Translations under genes and position numbers: made by a program | The notes under the pieces: generated by a model | What the model saw: the letters and a program-made list of their open reading frames with translations, nothing else | Told to the model about the DNA's origin: nothing | The model's database searches: none | Shown here: one piece after another, positions 1 to 9,118 of the stretch | Layout of the letters: each line of letters starts with the position of its first letter | How positions within the stretch are numbered: position 1 is the first letter of the stretch | Assembly: GCF_000219625.1 (NCBI RefSeq) | Contig: NC_018216.1 | Span: forward strand, 2,046,001 to 2,110,000 | Length of the DNA: 64,000 nucleotides | From: Zymoseptoria tritici IPO323 | Lineage: Eukaryota; Ascomycota; Dothideomycetes; Mycosphaerellales; Mycosphaerellaceae | Reading direction: 5' to 3'

Positions 1-513
1 GCTGACGGTATCTGGCTGCAGTACGTCTGCTTCTCTGACTGGTACCATCGAAACAAGAAAGGTGCCAGACGGATAGAAGACTTTCTTGAGCTGGTTGACA
101 TTCTCACGTCGCTCCATGGTGGCGAGCAGCACGGTGAATCCGTGCTGCCGTCCGAAATACTCCAATATCTCAGCTCGGGCACACCGGCGCCTTGCAGTTG
201 GTCCACGCTGATGCTGGCCTCTGTACACGGGAGGTCCAGTCTATGGATCAGCTCTCTCGGCCAGTCCGGATCGTCCGGCTCGATGATAGAAGGCTCGTCG
301 AGCTTCACCTGTGTCCACTTGGAAAGTGCCGTGCGGAGCGGCAAGAATTGCTCTTGGTCGTATACGGTCGGTCTGACAGCGACGGTCCTTCCGGGAGGCA
401 GCACACTGATGATGTCAACAGCATTGCCGCTGCTTCTCCAGAGTTTCCAAGGTGGCCGGCGGCGATGGCTTGATCCCACTAGTGTTGACGTCCATGTCTT
501 CGCTGTCGTGCAT
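1..513 (-). pseudogene. Decayed gene truncated by the left edge, unknown family
   Basis: Reading the minus strand from an ATG at 513, the translation is protein-like in three successive frames. The first frame starts MHDSEDMDVN and runs to about 418. It then passes into a second frame with the segments VDIISVLPPGRTVAV, DEPSIIEPDDPDWPRELIHR and ASISVDQLQGAGV down to about 182. It then passes into a third frame with AEILEYFGRQHGFTVLL and KKVFYPSGTFLVSM to the window edge. No intron of normal length fits at either junction, because the coding-like segments almost touch. Two small indels within about 250 bp suggest a pseudogene; two sequencing errors are the alternative. I do not recognise the family. 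The rest of the gene lies outside the window. Confidence 0.45.
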
Positions 514-1191
514 GTTGCGGTAGGCTCGATGTGTGGTCGTGGAACTCTGCAAGTGAGAGATGTGGATGAAGCAATTGTGAGAGGCGAAGAGAGGTCATCT
601 TACCGGAGAAGTACCTTATATGGCACGGTTCTCGGAAATGACTTTGTTGAACCACGGAGTGCAAGTGGCATGCGGGACATCCCAGGCAATTTTTGTTAGG
701 CAGCCTTCACATGTCGGCTCAATGGTAGTCGGGAGAGAAACGCTTCAGCCGAAGAGACTTTCTCCTGGCCTCGACGCGCGCATCGTCAACGGGTTTCACA
801 AAGGCCTCCAGAGGAGGCTACGTTTAGTCCAAGTGATGCAGGAGTACTCATCGCAATTCATCAGGTTGCGCAGACAGATGAAAGAGCCGTCGTCTTCGAG
901 TGCCTATTGAAGAGGTGAGACCTGGAAGCTTTTTCGACGCTGTGAAGGACTGAAGGCATTGATGGCAGAGCATGTTGAGTGAAGATGGAAGAGCGAAAGA
1001 AGGCCGACGGAACATACGCGTGACCCTCCCATCCCTCCGCCGGGTGACTAAGCAGCGGGCAGCGGGCAGCTGGAGTCCAATGAGGTCTCTTCCATCCCAC
1101 GAACGTACTCTCATCCTCTTGACTTGACGCAGCCATGAACACGTTTCATCTGTGCCAGTCGGAGGGCATGACCGATTTCCGCCCGGTTGCA
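514..1191. other. Intergenic, no gene seen
   Basis: Short open frames exist on both strands but none has a convincing start, composition or splice pattern. It separates two decayed genes transcribed away from each other. Confidence 0.5.
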
Positions 1192-1913
1192 AGATGGAGG
1201 CTCTGAGTCGTCACGAAAACGCGGTCGAGAGGAAGTACACATATCCGACCTGTCGATTCCGTTAGAACTATCCCTGTCGATGAAAGTAGTCCGCCCGACG
1301 CGTCTGCTGATTCTATCCGCTCGGATAGAATGGTATTCCCACCAAATTTCCGTCTCCTAGATTGAGGCCCCTGATCCACTGCAGGCCCTGCAACATGAGA
1401 TGCTTCTATGAGCGGCACTATTCTGACGACGATGAGGACAGTTCATTTGACGCATATGGTCTGCCTCGCGAGGACGGCGAAACGGCCTCCAGCTCGGGAA
1501 GCGAGCCCCAGTCTCAACAGCGAGGCAAGATCGAGAAGCTGCCACTGCCAGATGAAATCTGCAATGCAATTGATGGTATCTGCGAGGCCACATGGAGCAA
1601 ATGGGCGGCTTCAGGACCACTCACCGGACCATTCGCTGATCCTCAGCTGTCAATCGACGACTCTGGACCCATCAGACTTCCGCTGAGCGAGACCGTCCGC
1701 ACATCGGGTTCGAGGCCTGATTACGGGCCTTCGAAGCAGACCTTCCCTGAAGGCATGCTCTTGATTTCGCAATGCCGCTCACCATACCCGGCAATGCTCG
1801 CGCTGCTGCACTGATGTCTCGCTATCGGTTGCAGACATCAACCTTTGAGTTCCAACGCGCAGGGCCACCCGAGACACCCGTACAAGCCCATGCTGCAAAC
1901 TCAACAAGCGAAG
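1192..1913 (+). pseudogene. Decayed hypothetical gene with several frame breaks, ending at a MITE
   Basis: Protein-like segments follow one another in changing frames. MEALSRHENAVERKYTYP starts at an ATG at 1192. VDESSPPDASADSIRSD and MVFPPNFRLLD follow at about 1278-1362. Then come DPLQALQHEMLL at about 1373 and a longer acidic, serine-rich segment at 1362-1814 with SDDDEDSSFDAYGLPRED and KIEKLPLPDEICNAID. A further segment near 1772-1913 (ALMSRYRLQTSTFEF) stops being coding-like where the first MITE begins. The junctions are too tight for introns. I do not recognise the family. A minimal reading is one intact 150-codon ORF at 1362-1814, but the good coding quality on both sides of it argues for a larger broken gene. 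Confidence 0.4.
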
Positions 1914-1915
1914 TA

Positions 1916-2057
1916 CAGCGTGTTAGCACATCGGAGTGGTCACCCGTTTTGCAGGCTCAGGGGGATTCCGAGACGCAATTGGCTAGCATCCTAGTGAGCA
2001 GGCCGTTAACCTACAAGTAAGGTTGAACGGTGACCACTCCGATGTGCTAACACGCTG
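1916..2057. mobile_element. 142-bp Tc1/mariner-type MITE, copy A
   Basis: The ends are perfect 29-bp terminal inverted repeats: 1916-1944 reads CAGCGTGTTAGCACATCG onward and 2029-2057 is its exact reverse complement. The element is flanked on both sides by TA (1914-1915 and 2058-2059), the target-site duplication of the Tc1/mariner superfamily. The interior of about 84 bp has no ORF, so it would need a transposase from elsewhere. The perfect TIRs suggest it is younger than copy B. Confidence 0.85.
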
Positions 2058-2107
2058 TAGAGCCATCGCCTTCCGCGGACCCGGGCACGTCACTTTAGCA
2101 TCGACTA

Positions 2108-2242
2108 CAGCATGTTAGTATATTGGCATGGTCAGCTATGATTGCAAGGTCTGGGCCAGGATCACGGTTTCATGTGTCTACTTGCCTGCGAACCAGCGTT
2201 CTCAGCCCATGCTCCCGACCACTCCAATGTGCCAACACGCTG
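2108..2242. mobile_element. 135-bp MITE, copy B (diverged)
   Basis: It has the same TIR family as copy A, again bounded by TA (2106-2107 and 2243-2244). The left TIR (CAGCATGTTAGTATATTGG) differs from copy A mostly by C-to-T and G-to-A changes, including CpA to TpA, a pattern like repeat-induced point mutation. The right TIR is better preserved. The interior aligns only weakly with copy A. A possible third decayed TIR (TATAGCGTGTGGTAG) is seen near 2408. Confidence 0.75.
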
Positions 2243-2500
2243 TATGCTGGGACTACTCACGCTTTGGAAATGCCTTCGAACCTCAATTCAGTCGAATCAA
2301 AGGACAGCTTCGACCCGGATCCGGTCCGCACATTGATTGGTGCCTTGCAAAGTTTCCTTCTTCCTCAGTCATTGGCCCAATATCTCACTATGAACTCAGA
2401 GCTCACCTATAGCGTGTGGTAGCGCCAAAGTGCCGTACGTTCGAAGCATGGGCATCTGCCCAGGAGGACCATCTAGGGTTTCAAATTGGACACAACGCTG

Positions 2501-2853
2501 GTCTTCACCGCTGACCGCTGGTATGAGACGAGGGCAGACCGTATAACATGGCCAGTTTCTATCATGCCGACGTTCGTGCGGAAGGTCTTGCATGCCTAGG
2601 CAGTCTTCCGAGACATATCGCTCGTCTTCACCGCTGACTGCCTGTATTGGACCAGGGCGAAAAGCCAACGAGACCATGCTCCACCTTGCCGATTTCGTCG
2701 CCGAAGGTCTTCCACACCTGGGCATTCATCTGAGACATATCCCTCATCTTCACTGCTGCCCGCTGGTATTGGACCAGGGCGAAATGCCAACGAGACCAGT
2801 TTCCACCATGTCGATTTCCTCGCCGAAGGTCTTCCACACCTGGACCTCTGAAG
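2501..2853. repeat. Three tandem copies of a ~122-bp unit
   Basis: Units begin near 2501, 2624 and 2746 (spacing 123 and 122 bp) and share blocks such as GTCTTCACCGCTGAC, TATTGGACCAGGGCGAA and CCGAAGGTCTTCCACACC. Units 2 and 3 are close to each other; unit 1 is more diverged. On the minus strand each unit contains a coding-like stretch (QVWKTFGDEIGKVEHGLVG, then SPWSNT), but stops and frame changes separate the units, so it may be the remnant of a repeat-containing protein gene. Confidence 0.75.
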
Positions 2854-3132
2854 ATTGAAGCCACCACCCAGTACATGGCCAAACCTTCCATGGAATGACA
2901 GCGAACTGCCAAACAAGTGTGGGCACGGACAGCAATTCAGACTATCGAAAGTTCCCTCCACCGCAATGGCCGCATACTACTTAAGGAGGCGAGCAAGAGC
3001 TGTTTCTTTCAGCATCTCCCATCTCCCATCTACCTCCATCGCCTGCGCAGCATTCCCCGCGAGCACCAGCCTACCCAATCACCGACCCTCCTTCACTCAA
3101 GTCCAACCAATCCGCAATACAACTCCGACAAC

Positions 3133-3437
3133 ATGCGCTTCTCTCAACTCGCTCTGGTCCTCGCCTGTGCATCAGGTACGTCGCCTCACCCACTTGCACC
3201 ATCAACCAGAGAACTTCAATTCGCTGATTCCTCGCAGTAGCATCAGCCGCTCCGCAGCCGCCCCCCGGGCACTTGTTCGCCCGCAATTGTCGCAGCAACG
3301 ACGACTGCTACAGCGCGACTGGCGAGTACCCGCCTTGCTGCGACAAGAACAAGGGGGTCGGCTGCTGCTGGTATGGTTGCTCCAAGCTCAACGTCTGTTG
3401 CGGGGATCCGTTCACGACTACTTGCGATAGGGGATAG
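3133..3437 (+). CDS. Small secreted cysteine-rich protein (effector-like), 2 exons
   Basis: Exon 1 is 3133-3175 and exon 2 is 3238-3437, giving 80 aa. The intron (3176-3237) has a GTACGT donor and ends CAGTAG, so the acceptor can be used at either AG. The two products differ by one residue and both stay in frame. Residues 1-19 are a clear signal peptide (MRFSQLALVLACAS...). The mature part is rich in Pro near its start, then carries ten Cys in about 46 residues, arranged as C, C, CC, CC, C, CC, C, enough for five disulfides. Length, secretion signal and Cys content match fungal apoplastic effectors or antimicrobial peptides. I know no specific family for this spacing. Neighbours are MITEs and decayed genes, a typical effector setting. 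Function is inference; the gene model is well supported by the frame agreement across the intron. Confidence 0.8.
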
Positions 3438-4862
3438 CTGGGCGGTGTGAACGGTGGATGCTTCAACGCGGGAAGATTCATGTCCATGGACGGATGGCAT
3501 GAGGTGAGGTCTTGGTGGCGAGGTGAAGACTTTCTTTGGAATGGAGCGCTTGTGGAGGTAGCGAAACATTCACGTTGTGTGCAGCTCGCAGCTGGCGGTC
3601 ATGGACAATGCAAGGAAGATTTACCGCTCATGAATATACCATTACACACATGCGGACATGCCGACACTGGGCTGAGAGTAGGTGCCCAGGCATCGTCAAC
3701 AACGATTGCTTACCTCAGAGGTGAAGTTCAACATCCCGAGACGAACCTTTCGAATTGTATAGACTACCCAGGATACCTTGTGCAACCACCACCCCGAACC
3801 AAATTAGCCCTGTCACGAGCACACCATCATCGTCATTATTCAGCAGTGGATGTTTCACAACCCACCCCACCCCGCCGGCAGATCTCAGGCTGTACTTTGA
3901 CGAAGCTCTTGAGGTGCAGCTGCAGCCGTGCATGGTGACATGGGTCTGCATGAAAGCGGGAGGATCTGGTTGGCACACCTTTTTCGAGCGAGTACTAGAA
4001 CTACATTTGATCACACAATTCTCTCGATGACCCGCGGTAAGCATGTGCGAAGGTCTTGGGCGTAGATCAGATGCGAAGCTGTCGTACGCACTCGACTCGA
4101 CCTGTCTTGTGGTACGCCCGCCTCCGCGATCAGAAATTCACGGCAAGCCTCTTGCCATATGTAGATGATTCGTCTCGTTCACCAAAGACATATGCCCAGA
4201 AGACGTCCCTCCTCTGCCTCTGTGCGGTCTTCACGTGTCCCTCCTGCCTCTTTGCCTCCAAACAGACATCCCCGTGATCCATTCACATCTTCGCCCACAC
4301 GCCTACGCAGCTCCCACACACTCCGCCACGGACTAGACTCGACTGTCGTATCGTTCCTCTTGGCTTGACATTCAGCTCCGCTATCGATACCTTATTCTGT
4401 ATCATTCATGCACCCAAGCTGCAAGCTCCATCCTAGTCCGAGTCCAGTCCGCCGCGTGTTTCGCTTGTGCACCATCACAGCAAAGAGACCCTCGAGGCGT
4501 TCCGGGATCAACAACGACAGTCCCTGTGACTTGACGGAGCGGATGTCAGAGCGGATCCATCACGAAAGATACCGACCGACCGGGGCACGCAATCTGTCCC
4601 ATCCACCACACCCTGACCTCCTGGCGTTGGCAGACTGACCTCCGCTCCTCCTATCTCCTCTATTTGACGAGGCCAGCTCGGTGTCCTCCATCGTCCTCCG
4701 TCTCCTCCCATGCACATCGGTATGGAAGTCCATCCAGGTGTATAGGTAGCTCCCCATGAACCCTCGACTCCGCAGAACTCCCCGACCCCACCAAAGCCAC
4801 CCGTTCGACTAACGTCGACCTCACGTCAACCCTTCCAGCACACAGCTCCGGGCTGCTACAAC
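3438..4862. other. Intergenic and 5' leader of the CLC gene
   Basis: No supported gene. The last 600 bp before 4863 are pyrimidine-rich on the plus strand (runs of TCCTCC and CTCC), as expected for the promoter and untranslated leader of a fungal housekeeping gene. Confidence 0.5.
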
Positions 4863-7800
4863 ATGCCCAAATCAGTCGCCTCTTACCAATCTCTCGCCTC
4901 TCGATCCTCCAGCGTCGCACCTTCTTCCCGTTCCGAGTCCGCTGACCCAACATACTCGCGACACGGATACGACGACTTCGACGAACAACAAGCGGAAGCG
5001 ATTCGAAATGCCTACCGCAATGCATTACAATCCTCACAAACGCCTGCATCGAACCTGTCATCTCCACGCACAGTTCGATCTCGAAGAGGGCTACAAAGAA
5101 GATCGGAGGCCGACTTGAGGCTGCGAGTACCTAGAAGAGACAGAACAGGAACAGCAGGAACACAACATGGCCAGGCAGCGACAGAGCAGACACCGCTGTT
5201 GTCAAGTCCAGAAGTGCCGCGTTCAGGATATCGAGCAACGAGTGTGCCAGGGACACCGCGATATCCATTCACCCGATCTCATTCGTACGTGAACTCAGTG
5301 CGAGGACCACTAGGGAGTCGAAGAGGTTCATTCGCGAGGGGATTGATGAAAGCGCTTGGTACTGCTGGGGATGAAGAGGAAGCTCGTGCAGCGGGCGGAG
5401 AAGCGAGCACTTCAAATGTGACGGCATCGAAGAGGAGTCTATACTGGGATGATCGCGTGTGGTACGATCAGTTCACGTCCACGGACTGGGTGCATGATAG
5501 CATTGCGGACGCATATCGAGTGAAAGAGCTACGGAGTCGACGAGACTTTCGAGGAAGGGTCAAGGCTTTCTTCGATGGTGCTCAAGGCTGGTTACTAGTG
5601 TTTGTCATCGGGTGTGTCACTGCAGGTTTTGCATACATGATTGATGTGACCGAAGCCAAGATCTTCGACTGGAAGACGGGATACTGTTCGAGTCGCTGGT
5701 ACTTCAGTAAGAGGCAGTGCTGTTCCGGAGCGAGTGCGTGCGAGGATTGGTCTAGATGGTCGAGACTGATTGACGGAGGACAGGACGAGAGTGGGAAGCT
5801 TTGGCTGGACTTTGCTGCATTTGTCGGTTGGGTTGTGCTGTTGGCGTTGGCTGCGTGTGTGGTGACGCTGCGAACGAAGACAACAATATCTTCGGCAATT
5901 TCGTTGAGCACTCTGGATGAGAATCTGGGAGCTGAGAGGCATGATTCTGGGAAGGGGAGGACTGAAGGTGGTGGACCGGGCACGCTGAGTCCAACAAGAC
6001 GATTTCAGGAAGCGGCCAAGCGACCGCCCGTCGTGTACTACCCTGCAGCCGGAAGTGGAGTGGCAGAGGTGAGAGTGATTCTCTCAGGCTTCGTGCTGCA
6101 CGGCTACCTGGGTGCGCAGACACTGGTCTACAAGACAGTTGGTCTGATTCTCAGCGTCGGCTCCGGACTCTCTGTCGGCAAAGAGGGTCCTTACGTGCAC
6201 ATCGCAGCGTGTATCGGAAATATTGCGTCTCGCGTGTCATCCAAGTACCGCAACAACGACGCTAAACGACGAGAAGTGCTCTCGGCGTCCGCCGCAGCTG
6301 GTGTAGCAGTGGCATTCGGTGCTCCGATCGGCGGCGTGCTATTCAGTCTGGAAGAAGTGAGCTACTACTTTCCGCCCAAGACCATGTTCAGGACCTTCTT
6401 CTGCTGTATCGCAGCGGCGCTATCATTGAAGTTCCTCAACCCATACGGCACCAACAAAATTGTACTCTTCCAAGTACGATATGTCACCGACTGGAACTTG
6501 TTCGAAATCATCATCTTCGCCGCACTAGGTGTGATGGGTGGCACGCTAGGCGCGCTCTTCATCAAGGCTTCCCGCATCTGGGCGAAGACTTTCCGTCGCT
6601 CAGCCATGATCAAGAGTTACCCCATGCTGGAAGTCTTCATCGTTGCAGTCGTCACCGGGCTTGTCAGTTTCTGGAATCGCTATACACGTGTCCCAGTGGC
6701 GGAGCTTCTCTACGAACTCGCGGCGCCCTGCGATGCGTTCTCCGACACAGGCACCGGACTCTGTCCGACTCAAGAAAACATTCCCGAGACAATTCGCTAT
6801 CTCTTCGCTGCCTTCTTCATCAAAGCCATGCTCACCGTTGTCACATTCGGCATCAAAGTTCCTGCCGGCATTTACGTTCCCTCTATGGTGGTCGGCGGTC
6901 TTCTTGGTCGGATTGTCGGCCACATCGTCCAGCTCATCATTCTGCGCTACCCGGATCTCGCTCTCTCCATTGGCTGTTCAAGCAATGGCTCCCCTGAAGC
7001 CTGCGTTGTGCCGGGCGTGTACGCTCTCGTCGCAGCTGGAGCGACTATGTGTGGCGTCACTCGCTTGTCGGTCACGCTGGCAGTCATACTCTTCGAACTG
7101 ACGGGCAGTCTCGAACACGTCCTGCCTTTCGCCATGGGTGTGCTGATCGCTAAGTGGACTGCGGATGCTCTCGAGCCACTTTCTATCTATGACCTTCTTA
7201 CTGACATGAATGCTTACCCTTACCTCGACCACAAAGTCAGGCCAGTCTTCACCACTGATCTAGGCGATATCACCACTGCACCGAATCAGAATCGCTACAT
7301 CGACATTACAGCCAGTGCGTTCGTGCCTGCGAAGCAACTCAGATTTCAGCTGGAGTACTTGCACATGGCGGGCGAAATCGACGGCGGACTGCCAATCTTG
7401 AGACACGACGTTCTGGTTGGACTAATTCCTGGCCCAGACTTGGAATTCGCACTGGACTTGCTGGAAAGCGAGGACGAAGCTATGTGTTTGATGGATGCGA
7501 GAGCACCGAGAGAGGACAAGAACAAGCGGCCCAACTCGGTGGTGGCGCAGAGGGAGGAAGCGCTGCTCGCAGATGCCACAGATGGGGATGGAGACGACCA
7601 CACGATCACCGAAGGAGAAAGTGAAGAATACTTATCTCGTACCGACACGACCTCCTCGGAGCGCACAACAACCGCAACCAACAAGACCGGTCCAACTTCC
7701 AGCTCCCGCATCGACAGCGCCACGCACGAAGTCGAACCCTCCTCTGCCACTTCTCCCGACGAAGAAGAAGAAGAAGATGGCGGCCCCGACCTCACGGATT

Positions 7801-8018
7801 TTACGCGATATATCGACCCATCACCTGTCAGTCTCGATATCACGAGCCCGATGGACCTGGTCTTTGAGTGTTTTGTGAAGTTGGGTTTGAGGTATATTTG
7901 CGTGACGTGTGAGGGCAAGTATGCGGGCATGGTGCATAAGAAGACTTTTGTGAGGTATGTCAAGGAGGAGCAGGATCGGGAACGGGCAGGGAGGGGCGCT
8001 GGGACGAAGAGAAGATGA
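4863..8018 (+). CDS. CLC-family chloride channel/transporter with cytosolic C-terminus
   Basis: Single exon, 1051 aa. An N-terminal disordered region of about 190 aa precedes the membrane domain. CLC signatures are present: GSGVAEVRVILSGF (residue ~397, the GSGIPE-type selectivity segment), GKEGPYVH (~439, gating Glu at ~441), APIGGVLFSLEEVSYYFP and KVPAGIYVPSM. A Glu in the LFEIIIF segment (~548) sits where the exchangers of the intracellular ClC-3/4/5/Gef1 branch keep their proton glutamate, so a Cl-/H+ exchanger in endomembranes is more likely than a plasma-membrane channel (inference). The C-terminus holds a CBS-type region split by an acidic, Ser/Thr-rich insert (~900-980, including a run of Glu). 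Yeast Gef1 is shorter (about 780 aa); the excess is in the N-terminus and this insert. Confidence 0.93.
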   Translation: MPKSVASYQSLASRSSSVAPSSRSESADPTYSRHGYDDFDEQQAEAIRNAYRNALQSSQTPASNLSSPRTVRSRRGLQRRSEADLRLRVPRRDRTGTAGTQHGQAATEQTPLLSSPEVPRSGYRATSVPGTPRYPFTRSHSYVNSVRGPLGSRRGSFARGLMKALGTAGDEEEARAAGGEASTSNVTASKRSLYWDDRVWYDQFTSTDWVHDSIADAYRVKELRSRRDFRGRVKAFFDGAQGWLLVFVIGCVTAGFAYMIDVTEAKIFDWKTGYCSSRWYFSKRQCCSGASACEDWSRWSRLIDGGQDESGKLWLDFAAFVGWVVLLALAACVVTLRTKTTISSAISLSTLDENLGAERHDSGKGRTEGGGPGTLSPTRRFQEAAKRPPVVYYPAAGSGVAEVRVILSGFVLHGYLGAQTLVYKTVGLILSVGSGLSVGKEGPYVHIAACIGNIASRVSSKYRNNDAKRREVLSASAAAGVAVAFGAPIGGVLFSLEEVSYYFPPKTMFRTFFCCIAAALSLKFLNPYGTNKIVLFQVRYVTDWNLFEIIIFAALGVMGGTLGALFIKASRIWAKTFRRSAMIKSYPMLEVFIVAVVTGLVSFWNRYTRVPVAELLYELAAPCDAFSDTGTGLCPTQENIPETIRYLFAAFFIKAMLTVVTFGIKVPAGIYVPSMVVGGLLGRIVGHIVQLIILRYPDLALSIGCSSNGSPEACVVPGVYALVAAGATMCGVTRLSVTLAVILFELTGSLEHVLPFAMGVLIAKWTADALEPLSIYDLLTDMNAYPYLDHKVRPVFTTDLGDITTAPNQNRYIDITASAFVPAKQLRFQLEYLHMAGEIDGGLPILRHDVLVGLIPGPDLEFALDLLESEDEAMCLMDARAPREDKNKRPNSVVAQREEALLADATDGDGDDHTITEGESEEYLSRTDTTSSERTTTATNKTGPTSSSRIDSATHEVEPSSATSPDEEEEEDGGPDLTDFTRYIDPSPVSLDITSPMDLVFECFVKLGLRYICVTCEGKYAGMVHKKTFVRYVKEEQDRERAGRGAGTKRR

Positions 8019-8292
8019 GCAGAGTGGTCGATCTGTTGCGTTTCAGCGGGTGTTTCCTTGCTGTCGAGGGTGCATAATCCTTTTGGCGTGGCATCTGCAT
8101 TGCATGTTTGAACAATCTAAGTTGCGATCTCGATGGATATGGAGTTCAATCTGGCATTCCAGGCATGGATCTCAACAATCCAAGCACACTTTCACATGCG
8201 ACGTCCTCTTGCCTTTGGAAGGGCCTCAGGCACACCTTGAGCTTGACCCCGTTGTTTCGCGCTTTCCGTCTATTGCGGAGTTTCTGAATATG

Positions 8293-9118
8293 TTCACAAT
8301 AGGAAGGAAGTGACGGTGGGTAAGGTATATTTGACGTTTGGCAGCTGATCTCCTGAATATACACTGCTTCTGTACAACAACCTCACCATTTCGCAACATC
8401 TTCACGTGCTTCACGAACAAACGCGTCCCGGAAGTGCCTCCCTCGCGAGAAACGCCACAACATCACCGCAAAGCTTAAGCCAAGCCCTCGTGCTACCTGA
8501 CCTGCATCTCGACCTCTTCTTGCGCCAGTCGCAGACAGAAACATCGACCACCTCCTTCACCACGACATCTCCCTCACCAAACGACACGACTTCACCGATC
8601 TCACGCATTCATCTCCATTGGCGATCCTCACGACCACGACGCATTCCGCCTCCAAGCAGCGCCAATCTTTTTCTTTCTTCCTCTCCTTCCTTCACTTCTA
8701 TACCACTCCCTACTCATTCTAGAGGCTGCTCAATTGTGAGCAGTCTCTCGCCAAGACGGCTTCGTCGCAGAAAAAGCGCAAGCTTGCTCCTTTTGCGCAA
8801 TCCTCCGCTTCGCCCTCCACAACCCCGTCACCGCAGAGCCAGACTCGCGAACGCACTTCATCACCAACGCAAACGCTGCCTGCAATACCTTCACAACCGG
8901 CAGCGCCCGAAATACTCACCACTGGATCGACTCCTCCGCAGACGTCCTCTTCGCCTGCGCAGCACGGCACTGCGATACCGTCGTCGCCGCTGTTGAGCAG
9001 TGCCGTCTACCAGCGCCCCACTCCGCCGCCGAGATTCCTTCCACCACATTTGCACCACGAAGTGCTGCCGAGTCGAGAAGAGGGCACTGTGGGAAGCTTG
9101 GAAGGTGGCGTGGACAAT
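8293..9118 (+). promoter_or_regulatory. 826-nt ATG-free leader upstream of the UBP12-type gene
   Basis: No ATG occurs in any plus-strand frame between the one at 8290 and that at 9119, although about 13 would be expected by chance. Strong depletion of upstream ATGs fits a long transcribed 5' leader under scanning selection. The part from 8723 to 9118 is also stop-free in frame with the downstream ORF and encodes a coding-like Ser/Pro-rich stretch with a basic SQKKRKLAPF motif. An N-terminal extension begun at a near-cognate codon (for example CTG at 8726 or TTG at 8993), or an unseen upstream exon, is therefore possible. Confidence 0.6.

Noticed and set aside
8406..8996. 196-codon plus-strand frame before UBP12
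   Set aside because: Has no ATG and is an Arg/Ser-rich frame of a CT-rich leader; the frame in phase with UBP12 from 8723 is the better coding candidate.
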